In this document: positions 33,711-45,104 of the stretch, in pieces
Numbering within the stretch: position 1 is the first letter of the stretch
How the letters are laid out: every line of letters begins with the position of its first letter
Source of the DNA: Parietaria judaica
Lineage: Eukaryota; Streptophyta; Magnoliopsida; Rosales; Urticaceae
DNA: 64,000 nt
Assembly: GCA_954871525.1 (NCBI GenBank)
Contig: OX940868.1
Coordinates: 13,208,556-13,272,555, forward strand
Reading direction: 5' to 3'
The notes under the pieces: generated by a model
What the model saw: the letters and a program-made list of their open reading frames with translations, nothing else
Told to the model about the DNA's origin: nothing
The model's database searches: none
Translations under genes and position numbers: made by a program

Positions 33711-36700
33711 TAAATATGTATTCTAGTGTGGCTTTAATTTTCAAACTGATTTGCTTGAGGAAAGTACCAATAGTCAACTACGGAGTAGTCAAGTACGGAA
33801 CTACTTATAGCTTAACAACGGCTTAGATCCCTGTTTATTTGAAACGTTTCGGTCGGTGTCACTGTTTATTCTCATACCGTGGTCTCACTTGGCATCGTTT
33901 TCATCAAAACTCTTCCTCGTCGTCCTTTTTCTGGCTTCATTTTCATCAGTAGTTGTTTAGTTTCATAAAGCAATAATAGTAGAGGCTGATTGTGGGATTG
34001 AAGATTTGAGTTTAAGATACAGATTGACAATTTTTAACACTTGTTTGTAGTTTTACTTTGTTGCTTAGAGGTTATATTTCTAAGTTACCGCGATCATTTA
34101 TTTGATTAGTTGATTTGATCGTGTTTTATGACGCTATCTTTTTATTTAAATTTGAAAACATGACAAATAAATTTATCATTTTAGAAGGGTACGCGTAGTT
34201 TCTCTTTGTGCTATTCCCCTAATTTTGGGTTCACATTTGTGCCATACTTGCGGGGCATCCGGGACGAGCATGACACCGGTGCGGGTATCCCAAGTGTGTC
34301 ACAAATCTTTTGCAAACATGATATGCCCGCCCGTAATTTTGGGGGGTGATACTGAGCACCCGGTCCCCTAACTGTTAAATAAATGGACAAATATTGAAAG
34401 TTTTTATTGAAAATTAGTCTCAAGTTTCAACTACAAGATATATAAGAATTTTAGAAGTTAAATATGTATTGTAGAGCGCAAGAAAAAATATAGTTCAATC
34501 AATATATAAAAAACCGCCGCAATTTAGTTATCATAGAGCTATATGTGAAAGGTTGGAACCGCAATAGACCAAATGATTAAAAAAAATGAAATACGTGGAA
34601 GATATAAATTAATGATCGTTAAAGATTCTAATTCCAACTATACTGTTACTGCGTGGAGAGGAGAGCAGGCACGTGCGCCAGGAACTGGGACAAGGTCACC
34701 GGTGCCGGCTTCTGAACAACCTCCCCTTCGGACTAAGTATAACAAATTATTTTCTTTTGCTACATTTAAAAATATACTCATAATTATATGAGCAAATCAA
34801 TCGTAATAACTCATCACAACGATTGTAATGAACATAAACACTCCAAAATTCTCGTAGCACGTACAAGTTGGTACTCAATTTATTTTATTTTCGAGTGATG
34901 TTGTTCGGAAACAAAATAAATTGAGTACTAGCACATATGCCTAATGTACGGTGCTTTTTGTGCAGTTCGTCCATTTCGATCAGCGTTTGATGAAGTGCGT
35001 ACACTTTTTGTGCAGAATGAACGAACAACGTAATTGTGGTGAATAAACTACAGTAAAATCTCTATAAAATATTTATTGTTTGGACTAGAGACTTTTATTA
35101 TATAATCGATGTAATTAATTTATCGAGATAAAATTTAGTCATGTCGATTAGAGTCAGGACTATACAAAAATATTATTTTACGAGGGTATTAATTTATCGA
35201 GTATTAATTTAATGAGGACCTACTGTAGTTGGTAAGCATAGCTCTAATGACAGTCATGCCTTGTTTGATGAATAAACTGATCAACTAAAAGATCCCAAAT
35301 CAACTTTGTACAACCTGCATTCGTATTGTATTTTATAGCGCCACAGACTCGTGAAACACCCGGTAGGAGTAACACCATACTAGGAACTGGTTTTTTTTCT
35401 TCTTTCGTCGTGGCTTGATTTTAGGGAATTTCGAGAAATTAAATCAATTTTGGTTTTGGATTATACATAGTTTTTATGATAATCGAGTACCGGTAACCGA
35501 TGAATTCCTTGTCTTTGCTTTTAAAAATCAGTCCCAATATTGATTGTCAAAACCGGGACAAGTAATTTCCGTGTATCCTGGCTTATATAAAAACATGTCA
35601 CAATCCTAGTAATCAAATAAGAAATTGCAATTACCGATTAAAAAAATACTGGTTTTCCAAATAGAACTATGTTACGGAGTCTGGGTATTGGCATCTCCGG
35701 ATAAATACCAGTTTCTTAATATGTATCGGCTATAACAAGCACATGCAACTTTCACCTCTCGGTAACATGGGTCATCACATGAGTCACATTAAGATAATAT
35801 TCAACCGAATACTCCATTTTGCAATAAATGTCATATCAAACACTACTTCATCTCCCACCAAACTTCATTTTTAACACCAAATGAAACATCCATACCCTAC
35901 TTCTCATATTTATCTTCATACCCTTATGTTTATTAAACTGTTTTAATCATACCACTTATGCCTTATTTTAATAATATAAAATTACTTTGTAATTTATATC
36001 AAAATATAAATACACATACGATATAAAAAAATATTTAATTAATAAAAAAATTACATATAATAAACACCTAAAATTATCGATATATAAAATTATCAAGCCA
36101 TAATAGCGTGCACATTGCAGCTAGGTCGAAGCTCCACCCAATTGCATTCTTAAGTAATGCCGTACGGAAGGCAAAAAATAGTCATGTCAGCAATCCACGT
36201 TTTTTCACGTGATCAGAGCTAGCGGGTAAGTTAACTGTGTTACGATAATGAAGTGGTAAACACTCCAAATGTGACTTTAGGTATTTTTACCACCACATTT
36301 AAATTTTGGGTACACGAGGAGTTCTTTGACCAAATTTTAGATATCTTTACCTGTCATTAATCTTTTATATATATGATATTTTCAAAATGCTATAAAACGA
36401 CATCGCATTATTGTCGTAGCCAAAATTTAAGCTGCGCTAATCTACCGCAGTCTTTTGTAACGAAAACAACTGGAGTGGGAAAGTGGGAAGGGAAAAGAAA
36501 AAAAAAGTGTTCTTGTATTCTCCTTTTTTGTGATTATTCCGGTGGTGAGAGAATCGGTTTGGATATCATGGTTACTCTCTGTTTACCTCTAGCTTTAAAT
36601 TTATCCAAATACTAAGTTTGGGTTTTAGTGATTTCACTTATTTAGATGAAGATTTACTACAATATTCTCAATGTGCTTACTAGACAAGAACTGATCGGTG

Positions 36701-36740
36701 TCTAATTGTTTTGATCAATAGAATATTGAGAAATGGCATG
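33711..36740. other. Gene-free AT-rich spacer
   Basis: No gene recognised. A GC-richer patch at 34240-34370 gives a 70-aa minus-strand frame without known domain. A CCGG-containing patch (about 35400-35720) resembles decayed hAT DNA. A MITE fragment is listed at 36172-36368. Confidence 0.55.
36172..36368. mobile_element. Truncated copy of the MITE at 26780-27246
   Basis: It carries CACGT, GTTAACTGTGTTACGA, CCAAATGTGA, ACACGAG and the terminal CTGTCATTAA in the order of the right half of the full element. The left arm is absent. Confidence 0.65.
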
Positions 36741-37019
36741 AGATAGCCTAATCAACATGTTTATTTAGCCAAATAGTCAAACTTTTTCATTTCTTTGTGA
36801 AATGTCAAATTAAGTGAGGTGGCTTTTTATTTTTGTATTTTATACCTAAACTATCCTTTTTGTGATTTATTTTCAGATTTTTAATATTATTCAAATTCAA
36901 ATTCGTTTTTAATTATTAATTAATATAAAAACTGAAAAACAAATTATTTTATCAAAGTCTGTGACTCTGTTCATCATCGAGAGACTCTACTTCCCGAAGA
37001 ACACCAAAATTTCATCTCC

Positions 37020-37265
37020 GTTCTCGACGACGCCGGCGATTCTCTCAGCTCCGTTCGCCGGCGATTCTCTCATTGTCAATTGTTCATCATCGACCGAACT
37101 TCTCTCGCAAATCCATGTTTTCATCACCACCGTCAAACTCGACAACGGCGATTCTCTCAGCTCCGTTCGACGACAATTTTCTCAGCTCCTTTCGCAGGCG
37201 ATTCTCTCAGCTCCGTTCTCCGACGATTCTCTCAGCTCCGTTCGCCGGCGATTCTCTCATCCTCG
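37020..37265. repeat. Interrupted tandem repeats of a 25-27-bp GC-rich unit
   Basis: The unit GGCGATTCTCTCAGCTCCG recurs about six times (37033-37072 and 37145-37264), giving short frames rich in F-S-Q-L-R-S repeats that are not a credible gene. Confidence 0.85.
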
Positions 37266-38182
37266 GTAAGTGCTCTGTAACCTGTTCTGATTTTGTTTGG
37301 TTTCATGTTCTCAATGAGAAATTGAAAAGCAGAAGAAATTGAAAATAATGCAAAGAAAAACGAGACTGATTCTTAACATACCGGAATTGCTCTTGGCTGT
37401 GGATGTTCATGGGAAGAACGATGAACTAATTTCATGTTATTAAGAATATTGAATCTGATACTAGTAGAGGATGTTGATGTTGATTCTGATATGAGTTGAA
37501 TAATGCTGATGTTGATTCAGTAGGAAGTTGAATTTGATTTTTCTGTTGAATTGCTGAAACAGGGTCCCAAACCGAATCCAACCTTAGACCGAATTTCAAA
37601 ACACAGAAGTATCAATCAATTAGAATCAGTGCGTGAATTGTGTTCATCGTTCTCAGTCGGCGCATCAAGCCTTCATCGTCCTGGATTCGCGGTTGTTATT
37701 CCGACGCGCCAAAAGCTCCCACTCGATGAGCACTGAAGAGATACCAAACGGAGCGGATCATTTGACTGATATTTCTGTGTTTGAATCGAGTTCGCGATAA
37801 TTTCATTTTTTTCCTATGTTCGATTGTTGTTTTGGGATTGAATTTTAACATTTTAGTAATGTGATGCTAAGTTAAGCCACTGTATTGGTTCTTGTTCCGT
37901 TAATATCGTTCATACGCTTGTTGCGATCCCGTGAATTATAGCATCTAAATATTTGAACTGGGACTTTTACTAATGTGATTCTTAGTTAAGCCATTGTATT
38001 GATGTGGCAGGGTTGTTAATAAAAATGAGACCAGGTTTGGTTTGAAAAGTCCCGGTAGCCGGTCTCGATTTTAGCTCGAGCTAGTTCATATACTAATGTA
38101 GTTCGTCTGTGTGGTCTATTAACAACTTTCTATTACCAGATTAGTTAATAATGAGGTGCTAACCACATTATGTGCAAATTTT

Positions 38183-39641
38183 GGAAAGGCGGGTTACAAT
38201 AAGAGGACTTTTCTAGCCTATAGTTACTTTGTGGAGCGTTTTGGTTATGTTTTTGTGTGCAAATTTCTTCTTATTAACGCAGTTAATTCCTGTTAATTGC
38301 TCATACCATATTGTATTAACTTCGTTCATACAACTTAATTCTTTTCCAAATCCAATTTACTCAACATTTTCACAAGATAGGCATATTATTTCGAAATCAA
38401 CATTGTATAAACGATAGAGATACACGTTAATATGAGAATTTTCAAAAAAAAAAAAAAAATACAAGTTAAGTGTGATCGATGAACCAATTTATATTTCACG
38501 TTAATAAACCATCAATATTATCAACAATAACAAAAACACATAAACGATATTGTGGAAAGGCGGGTCACAGTAAGAGGACTTGTTTAGCCTATAGTTACTT
38601 TGTGGAGCGTTTTGGTTATGTTTTGTGTGTAAATTTCTTCTTATTAACGAGGTTAATTCCTGTTAATTCCTCATACAATATTGTATTAACTTCGTTAATA
38701 AAAGTTAATTCTTTTCCAAATCCAGTTTACACAACATTTTCACAAGCTAGGTATATTATTTCCAAATCAACATTATTGTATAAACGATGGAGATACACGT
38801 TAATATGAGAATTTTCAAAAAAATAAAATACAAGTTAATTGTGATCGATGAACCAATTTATATTTCACGTTAATAAAACATCAACATTATCAACAATAAA
38901 AAAAACATAAATGATATTGTAGAAATGTGAGTCACAATAAGAGGACTTGTCTAGCCTATAATTACTTTGTGGAGAGTTTTGGTTATGTGTTGTGTGTAAA
39001 TTTCTTCTTATTAACGCGGTTAATTCTTGTTAATTCCTTATACAATATTGTATTAACTTTGTTAATAAAAGTTAATTCTTTTCCAAATCCAGTTTACTCA
39101 ACATTTTCACAAGCTAGGTATATTATTTCCAAATCAACATTGTATAAACGATGGAGATACACGTTAATATGAGAATTTTCAAAAAAATAAAAAATACAAG
39201 TTAATTGTGATCGATGAACCAATTTATATTTCACGTTAATAAACCATCAATATTATCAACAATAAAAAAAATATAAATGATATTGTGGAAAGGCGAGTCA
39301 CAATAAGAGGACTTGTCTAGCCTATAATTTCTTTGTGGAGAGTTTTGGTTATGTTTTGCGTGTAAATTTCTTCTTATTAACGCGGTTAATTCCTGTTAAT
39401 TCATCATACAATATTGTATTAACTTCGTTAATAAAAGTTAATTCTTTTCCAAATCCAGTTTACTCAACATTTTCACAAGCTAGGCATATTATTTTCAAAT
39501 CAACATTGTATAAATGATGGAGATACACGTTAATATGAGAATTTTCAAAAAATGAAATACAAGTTAATTGTGATCGATGAACCAATTTATATTTCACGTT
39601 AATAAAACATTAATATTATCAACAATAAAAAAATATAAATG
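38183..39641. repeat. Tandem array, four copies of a 366-371-bp unit
   Basis: Units begin at 38183, 38554, 38921 and 39287 with GGAAAGGCGGGTYACA or a variant. Each holds AAGAGGACTTKTCTAGCC, TTTGTGGAG, TTCTTCTTATTAACG and CAACATTTTCACAAG, and ends in an A-rich run. The second unit still encodes CGKAGHSKRTC, like the end of a MULE transposase zinc knuckle. Confidence 0.9.
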
Positions 39642-40220
39642 TAGTCAAATGGCATAACACTAATCAAATTCCGAGGTCGAGCGAAGGATGGCTTGATATC
39701 ACGTCTTCGTTGTTGTCATCGTCCTTTTTGCCTTTCTTCTCTTGCTGTAAGGTGGCCTCTATAAAGGTCCATGTTTTATCTTCCGCTTGTTTCCAATTGG
39801 GACTCCTTCATCTTGCAACGGTACTTTATCCTTCAGCTTCCGTGTATAAACCATGGACATTAATTAACCACATCTTTATTTGCAACTAATCTCGTTCTCC
39901 TCATTATATCTACGATGAACATTAATTAACCACATTAATACCACATGCTATCTAACATAAATAAGAAATTAACCACATTAATACAAGTATATTAACCACA
40001 TTAATACGTTAATACATGTGTCGGATTAATCATAAAATCGATTGATACATGAAACCAAAACCAAATTAACCTCATTAATACAATCCCAAATTCAATTAAT
40101 CAGGAAATCGATTAATACATGAGACTGGGATTTTGAAACAATCTTACATTAAAGTGAACTAATACAATATCGAACACACTCGCGAATTAACCACATTAAT
40201 ACAACTCACATTAATACAAC

Positions 40221-40396
40221 TAATCCATGTATTAACCACGTTAATACATCACAAAATGTGGTTAACTAATCCATCTAGTAACCACGTTAATACATCACAA
40301 AATGTGGTTAACTAATCCATGTATTAACCACGTTAATACATCACAAAATGTGGGTAACTAATCCATCTATTAACCACGTTAATACACCCCATTATT
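40221..40396. repeat. 46-bp tandem repeat, about 3.8 copies
   Basis: Copies start at 40221, 40267, 40313 and 40359 with TAATCCAT and include ACCACGTTAATACATCACAA. The wider region 39880-40400 has many scattered TTAACCACATTAATAC motifs, so the unit probably grew out of this sequence. Confidence 0.9.
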
Positions 40397-40985
40397 AACT
40401 AATCTGGTAATAGAAAGCTGGTACCGAAGAACACCAAAAGCTAGAAGCATTACCGTGAGGATCAATCAAGCGAAATAGGCGAGGAACACCAAAACCAAAA
40501 CTTAAACCGAGATGAAATTTGAAACCAACACAGCACACATAAATGATTTCAACATTTTATTCGAATCAAATCAAACTAAAGGAAGGAAGGAAGAATTAGG
40601 ATACCTCCAAATCGAAACTCTAAAAAAAATTACATCCAAATCGAACTGGATTGAGAGAGAAGAAGACGAAGCTTTGAAAGCATTACCGTGCGATGATGGC
40701 AGCGCACAGAGTTCGGCGACGGAGACGGCACGGAGGTCGGCGACGGAGACGGCACGGAGGTCGGAGACCGGACGGAGGTCGGCAAAGGAGAAGGGGTTGT
40801 GAGAAATATTAGGTCGAAGAGAATTAGGGCATAAAATATATTTAAAAAAAAACGAATATCATTAATTATGAGGGTAAAAAGGTATTTGTGATTATCAAAA
40901 TTGGTTTATTGGCTATTTGACAATTTTAATTAAAACATTGGCTATTTGACTAATTAACCTTTCAATATTGGCTATATCCCTCTAA

Positions 40986-41474
40986 CGCCCTAGAATATTT
41001 AAGTGGTTTACCGGAGCGAGCTATACTTAGTGTATCTCATTAATCAAGTGTCTATTGCGGATGAAACAATGGTTTTCGCAATGTTTTGATTTTTGCTAAT
41101 GCAAGCAAACAATTCCTAAATATTTGATGATGACTATAAAAAAAATTATGAAGATTGGTCCGGTAAAGAATTAATTATGAAAAGTCAATTCTATTTTTCT
41201 CGAAACATACAAGTCTTAAGAGGAAGAATGAAATTCTTGACGATTCAAACTTTGTGGAAGGATTCTTCCCTTTCACTTATTCGGGTGTAACTATTGCGGA
41301 TGAAACACTTGATTCTTTAATCTAAGAGATTGGAAAGAAAATAGTGTTGAAAAGGTTGGTTATTGTCTTAAGTTGGTAGATTAGTGTTACTTAGACATGT
41401 GATCTCGAATATGCCTATTTATATGATATATGATCTAAACACTCCAAATCATTAAAAGGATTCAAGGGATGTCT

Positions 41475-41528
<54 letters not shown>

Positions 41529-42007
41529 GCGAGGGAAAGAAAACAAAAAATAAAAGGATTTGTAAAAATTGTGTGCTCGGTAGACAAGTGTGGGATAGGA
41601 TAGAGAAGCGTTTCGAATGTTCGAAAATCTCTTTTTATTAAATTCATGTGGAGCCTATAATCTCAAAACTCTTTGTGAGTCAAATTCTTCGAAGCAAAAT
41701 TGGGTATAAAAAAAAAAAAAAAAAAAAAAAAACGAGCTACACGCAAATTTAGTAGATCGAGATCCCGTGCTCTGGAAAAGAATCACTGTGTGTTCTCATA
41801 TTCTGGAGAATTTCAAGTGGAAGGTTAGAGATGGAAGCATTACGTTATGGTAATGAATTTATTTTTGTTTGCTCAGAGCTTTTATATGGAAAATATCTTG
41901 AGAGAGAGCACTCTTTGATGAATTTGGAAGATCTTTTTACTAACAATGAACGGGATGTAATGAAATTTCAAAGCCTTCTAGGGAACGCTAAATCAAAAGA
42001 ATTTATG
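40986..42007. other. Gene-free stretch with microsatellites and a short frame
   Basis: An (AT)n run lies at 41475-41525 and a poly-A run of about 25 at 41708-41732. From about 41765 a frame reads KWKVRDGSITLW, loosely like LINE reverse transcriptase ends. A second frame, 41831 onwards, reads 60 aa up to the solo LTR. Neither is a secure gene. Confidence 0.4.
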
Positions 42008-42808
42008 TGTTGAGGGCGATTTTCACCGCCCTTTTCCAGTCACAGAAATAATCACCAAATAATAAATAAACAACAACAATCAGTGAATATCTCTGTTTTA
42101 TTATGTTTTCCGAAAAGGGCTCGGTTTTCTTCTGTTGAATAGCTGATGAAGGATCATGAACCAAAAACTTTCTTTGGTTTCTCTTGTCTTTCTATTACAT
42201 GGTCTCTCTCTATCCTGTTCTCCCCTCTGCCGGATGAGGCTTATCTTGCCTTTTATAGAGTTTACATTAAGTCATTCTCACGATTTTCCCGCCCTTTCTT
42301 TAATCATTCCCTTCCTAGAGTGATTTGAGAGAGAGCATGTCCGCCCCCTGCTTTATGTCACTTCCGAGCAGATTTTCATTTTGGGTAGGTGAGCTTCATT
42401 AAATGCACGTCTCTTCAGCCGTCATTCGGCCCTGCTATCCTCGTCGATGACGCTCCTCATCGAGTGGGTAGGTCGGCTTCATTAAATGCACGTCTCTTCA
42501 GCCGTCATTCGGCCCTGCAATCCTCGTCGCCTCCGTCTCTTATCGAGTGGGTAGGTCGGCTTCATTAAATGCACGTCCTATCATACGTCCCTCAGCTCCG
42601 TACCGATCATGATGACGAAGTTCCTCGTCGAGTGTGATGGGACGCCTCATCGCAGTTGGTTCTTACGCTAGCCACACCTCCTCGCGGATGATCCCCATCG
42701 GGATTAAATCTCCTCGGATGAGGGCTTCCTCGCCTTCCCTCATGTCGTTTATGAAAAAAACAACACGAGTTGTGTTGAGGATGGATTTGGTGAAATCCGA
42801 CCTCAACA
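42008..42808 (-). repeat. Solo LTR of the Tat-type Gypsy family, TTATG target duplication
   Basis: An 801-bp LTR whose ends match the LTR at 2284-2972: TGTTGAGGGCGATTTT on the left and GACCTCAACA on the right. TTATG occurs at both 42003-42007 and 42809-42813. A TATA box on the minus strand (CTATAAAAGG, plus 42249-42258) sits at the matching place. The U3 part has a 2.4-copy, 83-bp tandem repeat starting at 42383, 42466 and 42549 (GGGTAGGT...CTTCATTAAATGCACGTC). No internal Gypsy sequence adjoins it, so the element was lost by LTR recombination. Confidence 0.93.
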
Positions 42809-45104
42809 TTATGAATGTAATTGGAAGCCTCAAAATGACAAAAGACCATCACATTTAACTTCCTGAAAAGAATAGTAGCTTGTCGACCTTAGGTGAAGAA
42901 GGAGCCCTCATTGAAACCGGCGAAAAAGAACCAGAGCCTGAAGAATTTTTTAGTCGGTTCATTTATAATGTGGGGGCTCAATTACATGAGAAGTTCATAA
43001 ATAAATAAATAAAAACATGGTCTCCCTCAGGAGACTGTTGGTGCTTCCACCACCACTAACAGCGCTTCTCTCTTTTGATTAGGTAGCTGGAGCATGGACT
43101 GCTAGAGACAATGTTCCTTGTGGTCCCAAGTTAGGGGCTTTATCGCGTTATCGGGGGCGCCACTCTATCACATCGGCGGGTTGGTTCCGCTCATTGGGGA
43201 TCACTGCAGTCCGCAAAATGAGGCGGGGGTAAGGTCGTTAGGCCTTTGTGGTACATTCGAGGTAGAAAAATACCGGTAACCAGACTCCCCTTGTGGGACA
43301 GGAGGATCATCAAGAAAGTTTGAACCAATCGGCTCAAATTATCCTGGTTTTTATGACTCGGTAGTTCTAAGACTATGTAAGCAAAAGACTATACACCCGA
43401 AATGCGAGTAACATTTTGTGAAGTTAGTCATCGTATTTGAGTAGTTGAGTTCACAAAATCTTACTTTGAATAGTCTTACTTTAAGGAACACTATCTCGTA
43501 TTAAACAATCCAAGTGTCAAAAATGAAATGAATTTTAAAAAATTTGTATTATGTAAACTTGTAAGGGATAATATAGGTAAAAAGTTATCTTGAAGTACTT
43601 TAAAGTTCACGCATATTTAAAATTTTATTTTTTAGAGGTAAAAGTATTAAATAGTTAAATAATCATTTACGTCGTTAGTAGTTGTACCAAACCATTGACT
43701 TCTACAAAATATCAATATTTATTGTGGCATAACTACGTAAGTTATTATTAACGACTTAAGTACTTAAGTTATTATCATTTATTAACGACATAAGTATTTA
43801 AGCTATTATAATATATATAAAAATATGTAGAATTGGTGGACAAATTACAAAAATATCATATGGATAGAATTTTTGCATTTGATGTTTTTGTAATTTTATC
43901 CAACAGTTCTACATATTTTATGTATATAATAATAAGTCAAGTACTTATATCGCTAATAAATGATAATAACTTAAGCATTTACGTCGTAACTAACAGGTTA
44001 AGTACTTATCCCTTGATTTCTTGTGAAACTTAACCGTTGGTTGGGTACTAACGGCATAAACAATTTTTAAATATTTAGTACTTTACTTCTAAAAATAAAA
44101 TAAAAGTTAATATACTAAGCTTTGAGGTGCTTCAAAATACTTTAAAAGTTCTGGTTTGGAGCATACGTTGGATAGGTGTCCAAGAGCTTGATGATTAATA
44201 GGAAGACAATGAGCAATGGATTCACCCTCGTCAGATTTCATCACTGTCATGTCTGGCTCTTCTTGAGCAATCAAAAGATCACGAATCAACTTTGTATAAG
44301 ACTCATAACTGCATAAAAGTTAATACGCCGTAAACTTTGGGGTTCTTTTTTTATTTTTATTTTCATGTCATTTAAAGACATTTGTTTTGTTTCCTTCTTA
44401 AAACTTTTTCCTTTTCCTTCTAATGTTGTGTAAAATATTGCCCTAATTCATATACAGATAAATCTTTATTTAATAATGTTTTTGAGATTTGAGAATAATT
44501 AAATTCAAGATAAAATTTAGTTATTTTAGTTAGAAGCTCAATATTATTTAAATGAAGATATTGAATTATCAAGTATTAATTTAAAATAATTTTATTGTAA
44601 AGTGTTGCTACCTCCACCCTCATTATTTACCACAGTAAAAATCTAAAAGTTTCTAAGAACTAACTTTCCATCTGAAATAAGCAAAAGCTAACTATAAAAT
44701 AGAAAAAAACATGCATAGGTTCAATATGAAACAGAATGAACTTCAATGAAACCGGAAAACTTGGGTTCTCACTGCCCCCAACCACAATAACAGCTCGTCG
44801 GATCGAAATACTACATTACAATACAATCGTAATAGTATAAATTATAGATCAAACATCGTGTCAACTACAGATGATTTCCAAGGTTCATAACATAAATTGA
44901 AGACCGAATAGTTGAATGTGGTAGGTAGCATTGCTTCAAGCCGAAACAAAAGGGAAATTTTCTATCAGGAACTTAAACACTTCCGAAAAACCGAATTTTG
45001 CCTGATGGGTTCTAAACCCTCCGTTGTACTTAAAAAACGCCCACGGTATACCTCTCAAAAACAGTCAATACTTCAATTGACAATAGCATCCCTTCATAGC
45101 TTTC
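42809..45104. other. Spacer downstream of the demethylase gene
   Basis: 42814-43010 continues the frame that the solo LTR interrupts, with a stop at about 42856 and then 49 further open codons ending at TAA. 43060-43330 is GC-rich relative to its surroundings and reads DNVPCGPKLGALSRYRG in one frame; I cannot place it. 43500-45000 is AT-rich; a 60-aa minus frame at 44107-44289 is unclassified. The last part should contain the demethylase 3' untranslated region. Confidence 0.45.

Larger units (their letters stand above)
36740..40985. mobile_element. Possible large non-autonomous element with internal tandem arrays
   Basis: Outer zones at 36765-36820 and 40905-40970 contain AGCCAAATAGTCAAA and, inverted, GTCAAATAGCCAAT. 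Just inside each are GC-rich patches oriented inwards (37020-37265; 40690-40790), the left one ending in CCTCG|GTAAGT, which looks like a splice donor. Between them lie the 370-bp array (38183-39641) and 46-bp repeats (40221-40396). No transposase frame survives. MULE class and exact ends are inferences. Confidence 0.35.

Noticed and set aside
34211..34423. 70-aa minus frame with Cys and Pro residues
   Set aside because: No recognised domain and surrounded by non-coding AT-rich DNA.
36961..37342. Three overlapping frames of 66-102 aa
   Set aside because: They are readings of 25-27-bp tandem repeats in all three frames, so no single protein is favoured.
38479..39517. Repeated 60-109-aa frames with LLTRLIPVNSSYNIVL
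   Set aside because: They repeat with the tandem array and drift out of frame between units, consistent with satellite DNA and not a gene family.
38183..40396. CRISPR-like repeat-spacer organisation
   Set aside because: Units are contiguous tandem repeats without unique spacers, in plant nuclear DNA.
41831..42013. 60-aa frame as an intact small gene
   Set aside because: Its end is supplied by the inserted solo LTR. It is at most a fragment of something older.
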